64,000 nucleotides of DNA, taken from positions 122,426,886-122,490,885 of the forward strand of contig CM040126.1 of the NCBI GenBank assembly GCA_022559845.1. The letters are read 5' to 3'. The notes under the pieces were generated by a model, which did not search any database, was not told where the DNA came from, and saw only the letters and a program-made list of their open reading frames with translations. Of the stretch, positions 11,038 to 21,197 are shown piece after piece. Positions within the stretch are counted from its first letter, which is position 1. Each line of letters begins with the position of its first letter. The position numbers were made by a program, and so were the translations under genes. This stretch comes from Amorphophallus konjac. Its lineage: Eukaryota > Streptophyta > Magnoliopsida > Alismatales > Araceae.

Positions 11038-12178
11038 TTCTCCCCCTTTTTGATGATGGCAACACTGTGAGTCATTATATAGAAACATAGCACAAAAACT
11101 TGGCAATTTCATGACACATGCAGCTGCTCAAGCTATAGTGTGATGACGCATGAATGCATAAGGTAGAGGTAGGTAACTTTATGACACATGACACATGCAG
11201 CTGCTCAAGCTTAGGACTGACTCACAAAGGTGTTCTCCCCCTTTGACATCAACAAAAAAAAGTTTTCAAACCAATTCTAGAGATGAAGAGGATTGAAATA
11301 GCACAGTCTGATATATCTCATAGTTCAAAAAATGACAGAAGTGCAGAGCCGCCAATTATACAAATCTGAAGCTTGTGTTGATCAAATTACATGGTTCAAA
11401 TCTAATGAGATCTGAGATCACGAACAGAAGTTGAAAACCATCCACATTCATGTTTTAATAAAAGTGAACCAGAATTAAAGATCATAACCATGTTCAACCT
11501 TCCTTTATCGTACACAATCATATTCAATAACTTCGTCGGGAATAGCTCAAACTGGTATTGAGGTTAAACAAGCATGACTAAAGTATGAAATTTTATGATT
11601 TCAGCACTATTTTCATGATCTTTTGCATTTGTATGCACATGACTCATATTTTACGAGCAATCGAGTCGAGTACATGCCTCCTATCCGTAAGAATACACGT
11701 TGTTTAGATGCCAGTATTCCTAGGTATTTGGTAAGACTGACTGTTATGCTTCGAAATGAACAGAGATAGCAATGTCACCTCATGACATATCTGATCTCAT
11801 TTCTTTGATGAGGAGATATATTTCTCATCAATTATGCCATTACTCTCCCTAGAGTCCGATTTAATTAAGATAGAGATAACAGGGGCACATCATGACATAT
11901 CATTCGTCACTTGTTTTGAGGACGTGACATATTTCTCCGTGCAACAATATCATTGCTCTGTCAAATTTACTGTCAGGAATTCTAGCTCATCAAGCAAGGT
12001 GTTTAAAAATAATACTAAGTTTTAGTGTATCACCAAGGTTGCCATGAAGTTTGAATTTTCAGATTCCAAGATAGTCATTCAAGGCACAACATGTAATCTC
12101 TAGTTAAAGTCTATTAACACCATGGAACATAGATGATTTCGAAAATTATATCAGAACTTCAAGGAAATCATTAAATCT
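11038..12178 (-). other. Copia B 3' noncoding region
   Basis: No gene; the frame at 11834-12025 is not convincing. Minus-strand polypurine tracts lie at about 11047-11058 (next to the LTR) and 11235-11244. A 25-bp direct repeat containing GACACATGCAGCTGCTCAAG occurs at about 11112 and 11187. Two diverged copies of a block of about 100 bp lie at 11760-11850 and 11865-11965. The hairpins at 11689-11721 and 11807-11829 match hairpins in the Copia-3 3' region, with changed but still complementary arms. Confidence 0.7.
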
Positions 12179-13938
12179 TGTTGAACCCCCTCCTTAAGTG
12201 AATGTCTAATTTGATAGCTTTTGATGATGACCAAACACTATATATATATATATATATATTGTCTTTGAAATGTTCTAGCATATAGAGTCTTGAAAATCTC
12301 ACCATTCTATTGAGGTCTTGGAGCTAAGAAGGTTAAATAACAACCTCAATGGGTAAGCCTTTTAAACTCAAATTGCAAGGCTACATCTAATTCTAATTCA
12401 CAAGTTATGTCTTTACAGGGCAAGGAACGTGCATAAGTCCTCAAGGACGGTCGGTGAGATCCACTTTAACTTATTGGCCCTTGATCTTGTGTTTTGATGT
12501 TCATCTTTTTTGATCTCAAGGGTCAAATTGTTTTGGGTCTTATCTAAGCTTAATTGTATTGGGTTTCTCTTATTCATGTCTTAGCACATTCCCCTTGATG
12601 GCTTATAACCAACCTTGGAACCCCTTGGCTTGTTCTTGGACTTAGTGGCCTTTTAATCAACCATTTGGAAGTTCTGGAACAAGGGTCGACCCATTGGGTC
12701 GACCCCTATGCTCTTTAATCTTGAAATAGAATCAGTTACTGAAAGGGTCGACCCATTGGGTCGACCCCCAGCCGCAAGGGTCGACCCCAAGGGTCGACCC
12801 CTGATAGCATGATTTCTACACCCGACGGGTTCCTTCATCACATTTGTAAGGGTCGACCCCAAGGGTCGACCCATTCACGCGAGGGTCGACCCCAAGGGTC
12901 AACCCATTGGCCCAGAACCCTTTTAAACCCTCCAAATCCCTCACGAGGGTCGACCCTTTCAGTCTCGAACCCGAGCCATGATTTTTGACTTGCGTGCGCA
13001 TGCACCAAAAGTCATACCAATCGAACCTAACCTCCCTAAATTGTTCTAGGAATTGTGGATCTGGTCTCTAGGGTGTCTTTGAACCTTCCAAACTCTTTAT
13101 ATACATCTTATTGGGGTATGAAACCCTAGGGGGAGAGAGGCATCTAAAGTGTGTTATTTTTCTAACCCTTATGAGTGCAGATTCGCAGCAACAGCTCCAA
13201 GCTCCACTTCAACCTTGTTCTGAACCTGAAATCGAAGGGAAGAAGCTTGAATCAAGCCTCAAGACCATCTACAACTGAAAGCTGTGTCAGATATCAAGCT
13301 ACAACCTTTGTTCGTGCGGCACTGCTTCATACTTCCTCCAAGATCATTCTTCCACTTGCAGAAGTGCTAAACTACATCCGGAGACGCGAAAGGGGGAGCC
13401 TCAACCACGATAAATAATTCTTCATTCTCCATTTTCTGAATCCTTTGCTTGAGCTTGTGCATCTGTTGTATATCTTAAATCAGATTCTTGTGTGTGGTGT
13501 TCGTGATCGGAAACACGAACATGTGTGTGTGTATGTATGTTTGGCAGCCCAGATCGGGTGCCGTTTGTGTGTGTGTGTGTGTTTACTATTCTACACAGCG
13601 TGTGTGTGTGGCTCACTTCATAGTGGAGTCTTAATCCTCACGTGTGAGGGGTGGACGTAGGGGACACGGCAGTGTACCCGAACCACCTAAAAACTCCGTG
13701 TGTTACTTGTGGTTTGTTTTTCCAGATTCATTATCGAGTGGGCTTCACGGTGAGTTGAGCGTACACCATTCCTTAATCAAACACTCACCTTTATATACAC
13801 GCATTCACAAGTGAGATCATGATCGAGTGAGGTCTAGTGCTTATATGTTTTACTTATCATTGTTTTCCTTGGAAGAAATTTTAATTGGCCAATCAATTCA
13901 CCCCTCCCCTCTTGATTGCCACCGTTTGGGACTCAACA
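12179..13938 (+). repeat. 5' LTR of Copia-2 (1.76 kb)
   Basis: Starts TGTTGAACCCCC and ends GGGACTCAACA, two bases before the primer site. U3 holds an (AT)n run near 12240-12260 and a cluster of AAGGGTCGACCC motifs at 12680-12960, in pairs. A TATA box CTTTATATACAT lies at about 13095-13106. A (GT)n run lies near 13563-13581, and the conserved GGGGTGGACGTAGG..CCGAACCACC hairpin at 13648-13690. Confidence 0.9.
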
Positions 13939-13940
13939 AT

Positions 13941-13952
13941 TGGTATCAGAGC
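13941..13952 (+). other. Primer-binding site of Copia-2
   Basis: TGGTATCAGAGC, a full 12-base match to the complement of the initiator methionine tRNA 3' end, two bases after the LTR. Confidence 0.95.
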
Positions 13953-14002
13953 TTTGGTCTCTATTTCACTCGACCACACGGTCGTAGAGCAGATCCCATT
14001 AT

Positions 14003-15785
14003 ATGGCAAACAAGGGGATGATGCCCGAAGGGCATTCGATCCAAATACCCTCGTTCTTTGATGGATCAAATTACCCTTATTGGAAGAACAGAATGTATGT
14101 TTTTCTACGAGCCCAAGACTATGACGTGTGGCGCGTCATAAGCAAGGGTCCATATACTCTGTCTCAAAATGAGGATGAGTGGGATGATGAGGATATAAAG
14201 AAGTGTTCAGTAAATTTTAAAGCCATGAATATAATACAATGTGCCATTCATCCTAATGAATACTCACGTATTTCCATGTGTTCTTCCGCGCAGGAGATGT
14301 GGAACAAGCTATGGTTGATCTATGAAGGAACATCGGAAGTAAAGGAAACCAAGGCGAATCTGCTAGTCCGGGATTATGAGTTATTTATGATGAAACTAGA
14401 AGAGTCCATTTATGATATGTTTGCAAGATTGACAGAAATCACGAATGAATTAAAGGGTCTTGGTAAAGAGTATTCCGACAAGGAACTCATCAGAAAGGTA
14501 CTGAGATCCTTGTCATCACAATGGTACACAAAGGCCACTGTAATCGAGGACTCAAAGGATCTCAGCACTTTGAAATTGGACGAGCTAATTGGCTCCTTGA
14601 TGACTTACGAAATCAACATCAAGAGGAGCGAGGAGGACCATAAAAAGAAAAAGGTAGTCACACCTTTGGCTCTAAAAGTGAATCCACAAGATTCAGAGGG
14701 CAGTGACAATGATTCAACCGGCAACACTAAAGATGAAGAGCTGGTTGTCATGATTACAAGAAGGGCAAGAAGGTTCGTCAAAAGGACCAGAAATTTTGGT
14801 GGTCAATTCAGAAAGGGACCAAGAAGGCAAGGTCCGAACAGAGGAGAAAGTAGCAAGAAAAAAAGTGATATGCTACGAATGCAAGAAACTCGATCACATT
14901 CGGGGTGAGTGCCCCGATCTGATGAAGAAGCTGAAGAAAGGAAAATTCAAGAAGCCCAAGGCCATGGTGGCCACTTGGAGCGATGAAGATGAGGAAGAGT
15001 CTGGGAATGAAGATGGACTAGATGAGCTGGTCTAAAACCTATGCTTCATGGCCAATGACGACGATGGAAATGAGGTAGATTCTGAAACTGAAACTCTTAC
15101 TTGTGAACAATGGCAAATTACATATGAGTCGTTATATGAAAAATGTAAAAAAATCAGATCTGAAAATAGACATTTGAAAAAGAAAATTGAACATCTTTTG
15201 CATGCTGAAAACTCATGTGAAAATTGCCATGTGTTGAAATCAAAAACTGAGAAATTGATAAATGAGAAAGAAATTCTTGTGTCAAAAAATGAATTGCTTG
15301 AAGAAGAGATTTCATCCATGAGAGAGGAGCAATTCACTCTAAGTAAAGTGCATGATGATTTGAAAAATAATTTGGAACAAGAAAAGCTTGAAAGCATGGC
15401 ATGCAATCAAGCAAAAGAAAAGGCCAAAAATCAAGTCCATTCTCTAATGCATGAAAACCATGAGTTGAAGGATGCTATTGCTATTTTTGAAAAAGGAAAA
15501 ACTTTACAATCTGAAACACATTCAACTCACATGCCTCCCAGAAGTTCATCTCCATCCACGTCAAAAACACATGTGCATAATTCATTCTTGAATAAAGGAA
15601 GGAGAAGAAACAAGGATAGAGCCATTACATGCTTTTATTGTGGAAGGTTAGGCCATGATATGTATGATTGCAGAATTCTGAAAATTGATGATGAAAGCTT
15701 TGCTAGGATGAGAAATAGATCATACATATCTCATGTTTCTAACCATCGTGGACCCAAGCTTGCTTGGGTACCAAAATTTGCATAA
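14003..15785 (+). pseudogene. Copia-2 gag (broken)
   Basis: Start ATG at 14003. The N-terminal SIQIPSFFDGSNYPYW motif and the Gag core occupy about 14040-14560, followed by a basic, charged stretch. A zinc knuckle CYECKKLDHIRGEC lies near 14875-14915, a long coiled coil at about 15100-15480, and a second cysteine motif CFYCGRLGHDMYDC near 15630-15675. The frame ends with AWVPKFA and TAA at 15783-15785. An extra A in the A-run near 14860 shifts the frame, and TAA at about 15033 ends the next part. Coiled-coil Gags of Sireviruses are reported to bind the dynein light chain LC8; whether this one would is not shown. Confidence 0.85.
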
Positions 15786-18700
15786 GTACGGTTGTTTTGA
15801 TTGCAGGTCTGCTTGAGAGCTCAATGGAATAGGTGGTATTTGGATAGTAGATGCTCTCGGCACATGACGGGAAATAAAGAATTGTTTGCAGACCTGCATG
15901 AAAAGGATGGTGGAATAGTGGCATTTGGTGGTAAGAACAAAGGCAAAATCATCGGAGAAGGTAAGATAGGTAAGAATCAAAATCATGCCATTGAGAATGT
16001 CTTGCTCGTGAAAGGGTTGCATCATAATCTTTCAACTTTATGATAAAGGATGCAATGTGATTTTTGATTCTAACTACTGTACCGTTGTGAATAAAAATAC
16101 TCATGAGATAAAGTTCATTGGTCTCAGGCATAACAATGTATATATGATTGATTTGGATGAACCCTCTCATAAAAATCTGTGTTTAGTTGCAAGGAATAAT
16201 GATGATGTTTGGCTTTGGCATCGCCGACTTGGGCATGCTAGTTTTAATGTTTTGCTAAAACTGTCTCAAAATGATTTGGCTGTTAGATTGCCTAAGCTGA
16301 AGGTTACTGACGAAGAAGTCTGTGGGGCGTGCAGCATGGGTAAGCAAACAAGGACATCATTCAAGTGCAAGAATGATGTAACTACATCAAGGCCCCTTGA
16401 GTTAATCCACATTGACCTATTTGGACCAAGCAGAACATATAGCTTGGGTGGTAAATTGTATGGCTTTGTCATTATGGACGATTACTCAAGATTTTGTTGG
16501 ATTTACTTCCTTTCACATAAAAATGATGCCCTGACAGAATTTGAAGCATTTTGCAGGGTAGTCCAAAATGAAAAGGGGTGTTGCATCAAGGCCGTGCGGA
16601 GCGATCACGGTAAGGAATTTGATAACCATGAGTTCAGTAACTTTTGTAGGGCTCAAGGCTATACGCATGACTTCTCCGCACCAAGAAGCCCCGAATAGAA
16701 TGGTGTTGTTGAAAGGAAGAACATGACGCTAATTGAGATGGCAAGAACCATGCTAAACGAGAATAATTTACTAAGGTACTTTTGGGCTGAAGCAGTGAAC
16801 ATTGCTTGCTACATTGTAAACCGTGCCATGGTAAGACCACTGTTGAAGAAAACCCCTTATGAGTTGTATCGAGGTAAGAAGTCAAACATTTCCTATCTTA
16901 GACCGTTCGGCTCAGTTTGTTACATTCACAATAATGGTAAGGTGGACCTGGCTAAATTTGACCCCAAAAGTGACAAAGGTATATTTCTTGGATACTCTCT
17001 TAGCTCAAGAGCTTATTGAGTGTATAACTTGAGAACTCTTGTAGTTGAGGAAAGCCCCCATGTCATCATTGATGAATCATCTTCTAAAAGTACTAATGAA
17101 AATTCTGTTTTGCAGGACGATGAATTGAATGACGGTAATATCGAGATGATGGAAGGAAAAATTGAAAAACAAGAAGTAAAAGAACCACAAGAAGATGATG
17201 CAAATCCGGAAGATCAGTTGGAACAACAGCTTCCAAGGCAATGGACTTTCGAAAAGGACCATCCGTCGGAGAATGTGATCGGCAATGTTGAAGACGGAAC
17301 AAGAACACGAGCCTCTTTCAGGGAAGTTGAAAATCAGGACTATATTGCCTTACTTTCCCAGTTTGAACCTCACTCTATTGAAGAGGCCTTGAAGGATGAG
17401 TCTTGGATCATGGCTATGCAAGAAGAACTACACCAGTTCCAAAGAAACAAAGTGTGGTTCCTCGTGTCATGTCCTAGAAATCACTCAGTGATCGGAACAA
17501 AGTGGGTTTTTTGAAAAAAAATAAACGATCAAGGAGTGGTAACTAGGAATAAGGCTAGGCTAGTAGCTAAAGGCTATAGCCAAGAGCTTGGAATTGATTT
17601 CGATGAGTCTTTTCCTCCAGTAGCAAGACTCGAGGCAGTGAGAGTTCTATTAGCATTTGCATGCTGTAACAACATTAGATTGTTTCAAATGGATGTTAAG
17701 AGTGCATTTTTGAATGGCTACATACAGGAGGACGTGTATGTGGAACAACCACCGGGGTTTGAGGACATAAAGCATCCAGACCATGTGTACAAGCTAGACA
17801 AGACACTCTACGGTCTGAAACAAGCACCCCGGGCATGGTATGAACGGTTAAGTGATTTCCTCATTCAAAATGGATTCAAACGAGGTAATGTTGATCAAAC
17901 CCTTTTCACGAAGTTGAACGGTGAGGAAATCTTAATTGTTCAAGTTTACGTAGATGATATTATTTTTGGCTCCACCAAATATGCTCTCAGTAAAGACTTT
18001 GCCAAATTAATGCAAAGTGAGTTTGAAATGAGTCTTATGGGAGAGCTGACATTCTTCTTGGGATTGCAGGTCACACAGACGGCTAATGGTATGTTCATAC
18101 ATCAGAAGAAGTATTCATTGGAGCTGCTGAAAAAGTTCAACTTGACCTCTACCAAACCACAACCAACTCCCATGTCCACCTCAATAAAAATTGATCAAGA
18201 TGAATCAAGTAAATCCGTGGATCAAAAACTCTTCAGAAGCATGATAGGTTCTTTGTTGTATTTAACTGCCAGCAGGCCTGACATTCAATTTGATGTGTGT
18301 TTATGTGCACGATTTCAGTCCAATCCAAAAGAATCACACATGTCGGCTGTTAAACGAATTTTCAGATATATTGCTGGTTCAAGTAATTTAGGATTGTGGT
18401 TTCCGCGTAATTCGAGCTTTGATTTAGTTACTTATTCTGACGCCGATTATGCGGGTTGTAAAGTGGATCGGAAAAGCACCAGCGGGTATTGCCAATTTCT
18501 TGGGGGGTGTGTGGTCTCATGGGCCTCCAAGAAACAAAACTCAGTGGCTCTATCAACCGCCGAAGCCGAATATGTGGCTGCCGGGAGTTGTGTTGTCCAT
18601 GTGCTATGGATCCAACAACATATGATTGATTATGGCATTTCCTTCCAAAACACTTCCATCTTGTGTGACAACACTTCAGCCATAAACTTGTCAAAGAACC

Positions 18701-18903
18701 CAGTCCATCACTCTCGCACAAAGCATATTGAAATTAGACATCATTTTCTCAGGGATCATGTGAGCAAGGGTGATGTAGAAATCAGGTTCATTGAAACAGA
18801 TCAACAAATTGCCGACATTTTCACCAAACCTCTTAGTGAAGAAAAATTCACATCATTTAGGAGAGAATTAGGGGTTTGTAGGATAGACGAGTCTGAGTCA
18901 TGA
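15786..18903 (+). pseudogene. Copia-2 pol (PR-INT-RT-RH), broken
   Basis: Polyprotein of copia order. The protease motif is YLDSRCSRHMTG, where the usual DSGC reads DSRC. A deletion near 16041 removes the LCDKG stretch. The integrase zinc motif [16 protein letters not shown] is at about 16218-16345, with core residues in HIDLFGPS, SDHGKEF and NGVVERK (16410-16720). RT carries VYVDDIIFG near 17945-17970; RNase H has [19 protein letters not shown] and DNTSAI and ends near 18900. In-frame stops lie at about 16696 (TAG), 17017 (TGA) and 17512 (TGA), mostly at positions where the related Copia-3 has CAG or CGA/AGA. From 17536 to 18903 the frame is open for 455 codons. Confidence 0.9.
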
Positions 18904-19415
18904 TCATTTGCATTACTATGTGTATACGTCATTGCATAGCATGCATTTGCATTAGTATGGTGCATAGTTGCATTTCCCCTTGTCATGCATGTGCATTATG
19001 ATTGATTGAAAAAACAAAACAAAAATTAGATATGTGTAAAACACCATGATTGTGTGTATTGCATTCCTTCTATCTATAGTATACACCCATGTCACAGTTA
19101 TTTCTATGGCCAATATTCCCTTGAAATCTCTTAAATGTAAAAAAGCAAGCAAAACCCCTCGAAATCTGAAATCCGGAAGCATTGGATAATGAACGTCTAT
19201 TATGAGCTTAGATTTCATTGAAACATGCTCCCTAATTGATTTATCCTTAAAACAACTCAAATTTTCTTGATTCCAACATGAATTTATCATTGGGGAATAG
19301 AGCCGAACCTTTTTGATCTTTCATTACCTTTCAAAAACTTTTTTTGATGAAATACAAAGGAAGGGTCGACCTCAAGGGTCGACCCTCGCGGGATCCGTTT
19401 CTGGCTAGGGCCGGG
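18904..19415 (+). other. Copia-2 3' noncoding region, truncated by Tat
   Basis: No gene. TGCAT repeats follow the pol stop. A pair of GGGTCGACC motifs at about 19363-19390 repeats the palindrome found in the U3 of the same element's LTR, although no LTR start is visible here. Tat begins at about 19416. Confidence 0.65.
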
Positions 19416-21077
19416 TGTTGGCACTCAAAGTATGATCGTTGGCGATCAAGCCGCAAAGACGAATGATACGGCCCGCTGAGACTCAGAAGCCGATAAAGAT
19501 CGACATATTGAAGACTTCTCAAGCTGCCAGGGCCTCGGGTCACCCCGTATGAGCATGGGGACCTCACCTCAGGAGAGCCGAGATGAACTCACAACCAATC
19601 GGCAGTGCGACCAAGCCTGCCTAATGATCCGACGTCGACTCCGTAGTGCCGCTACCCTGCACCCGTCACCCGATCAAGGATGACAGTCCACCCAATGGCT
19701 CCCTACATGAATGAAGGCTCTCCTGAGGAGGAAGAAACACCATCGGCCCTTCATAACAGGGAGCCAAAGGCTCTATCAGCAGAAGGTCCCGATCACCCGA
19801 CACGGGTTTGGCTTCTGGCCATGGTGGGCCCATTAGTGGCCGATTGATCGCCATTCAAGGCGGAATTATCTCGGATGCAATGCCATCCCATAAGGAAGCT
19901 TCCAGTATGAGTCCGTCTGAGCTGAAAGCGCAAATCATAGTGCCGAAGGCCATACCGACAGATAACCCGCATCCTCGGGCCAAACACACATGAAGTTCCG
20001 ATTAAGGTCATTCACCACGCGGAGAGCTTCGTCAACACCCGCCAAGGTTTTCCAAGAACCAGGGCGAGAGGAACAGTCAACGGGAGCCTCCGGAACCATC
20101 CCCGGGCCCATCGGCTAGCCCGCGTCGAGCGGACAAGCTAAAGCGGCGCACAAAAGGACGTTGGCGCCCCTTAATCCGGCGCTGCCAAATCGGGCGCGCC
20201 AATTCCAATTGGGGACATGTTCCCCGGCGCCATTAAATCTGGCGCGCCCCTTTCCATGGCGCCGGATTAACGGTGGCTACATATACGCCATGTCTTCGAA
20301 ACATGAACAAGAGGAAGAGAAGAGAAGAAAAATAGAAGAGAGTCAATACGAAGGGAGAGGAGGACCGTTCGAGTCCGAATCGTTTCGTTATCATGATTTC
20401 ACTACCATGTCCATCAGTACTCTGCTTTCGTTATCATGCTTGTGTCACCATTTCCCCCCTTTTGGCGGGGATTAATAAATGTGATTGAGCTTTGTTCATT
20501 TTCATAACCCTATTGCCATGCTTACCATAGTCATGAGCATCATGCATGCATGCCTGCATAGACCCTCGGGTGTATCAAATGGCGTTGACAGAAGGCCGGG
20601 TTACGCCCGATCGGAAGTCTCCGCTATGCGCGATGGTGGTCTTCGGACCTACGTCCTCCGCCCTATACCGAGGGTCATCAATTTAATGAACCATGCCTCT
20701 CTCGCATGATAGATAGACGCATCTCATATGATCTCGTCATGTTCATGACATCGCATCTTTATTCCGGCCTCGACAGCCCACTATCTCGGCAATTAATCAA
20801 AGGTTTTCCCTCCTCGCGGGGGATGTAATTAACGCCATAGCCTTTATGGTATGGCGGACTGCTGGTCCCGACCGAACCTCACTCTCGCCCGACACGGGTC
20901 AGAATGAGCGCACAATAAACTTGTCACTCACGTGACTGGCACGCCCGCGCAGTCAATCAGTCAGTTAATTGATTGATCGACGCGTGAAATAAACCAACAA
21001 ACAGAATAGAAATCCCATCCCAAACAGTCAGGGACCTACATAATAAAATACCCCCTCGGTAGAATAAAACGATCGCA
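19416..21077 (+). repeat. 5' LTR of the Tat element (boundaries approximate)
   Basis: Starts TGTTGGCACTC after Copia-2 sequence and ends near AACGATCGCA, seven bases before the primer site. The partner LTR is not visible. A GGCGC-rich cluster with several GGCGCC and GGCGCGCC palindromes lies at 20160-20275, just before a weak TATA-like CTACATATAC (about 20277). A 116-bp module at 20561-20676 has a perfect 9-bp closing stem and resembles a module in Copia-3. The frames at 20161 and 20485 are not considered genes. Confidence 0.7.
20561..20676 (+). ncRNA. Candidate structured RNA module, Tat LTR copy
   Basis: The closing stem GACCCTCGG (20561-20569) pairs perfectly with CCGAGGGTC (20668-20676). 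Inside are GTATCAAATGG, a CGGG/CCCG hairpin, CTATGCGCGA, the hairpin GGTC-TTCG-GACC (20638-20649) and TCCTCCGCC. These blocks recur in the same order in Copia-3 at 30157-30267. The function is unknown; I call it an RNA only because the stems are kept while their sequence changes. Confidence 0.45.
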
Positions 21078-21083
21078 AATAGT

Positions 21084-21101
21084 CTGGCACGCCCGGTGGG
21101 A
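21084..21101 (+). other. Primer-binding site of the Tat element
   Basis: TGGCACGCCCGGTGGGAC, beginning with the TGG expected opposite a tRNA CCA end, seven bases after the LTR. The same kind of sequence follows the LTRs of other plant gypsy elements. I cannot assign the tRNA. Confidence 0.7.
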
Positions 21102-21197
21102 CCAGTGTCACCTTTCATCTCTTTGCCGAGATACTTGGGCTTCGAGGCCATCCCAAAGGTTGCTGATCGTTGGTTTGTCTGTCTTTGCAGGCGAACG

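Larger units (their letters stand above)
9502..12178 (-). mobile_element. Copia B: 3' end of a Sirevirus-like element
   Basis: On the minus strand: 3' noncoding region (12178-11038), polypurine tract, and 3' LTR (11037-9502). No primer site follows the LTR, which fits a 3' LTR. The upstream coding part was separated by the insertion of Copia-2 at 12179 and lies beyond the window. B inserted into the 3' noncoding region of copia A. Confidence 0.8.
12179..19415 (+). mobile_element. Copia-2: Sirevirus-like element lacking its 3' end
   Basis: 5' LTR 12179-13938, iMet primer site, gag, pol to 18903 and about 500 bp of 3' noncoding sequence. The Tat element then interrupts it at 19416. It inserted into the 3' noncoding region of copia B; the five bases before it are AATCT. 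Its 3' LTR lies beyond the window. Coding regions carry several stops and frameshifts, so it is inactive. Confidence 0.9.
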
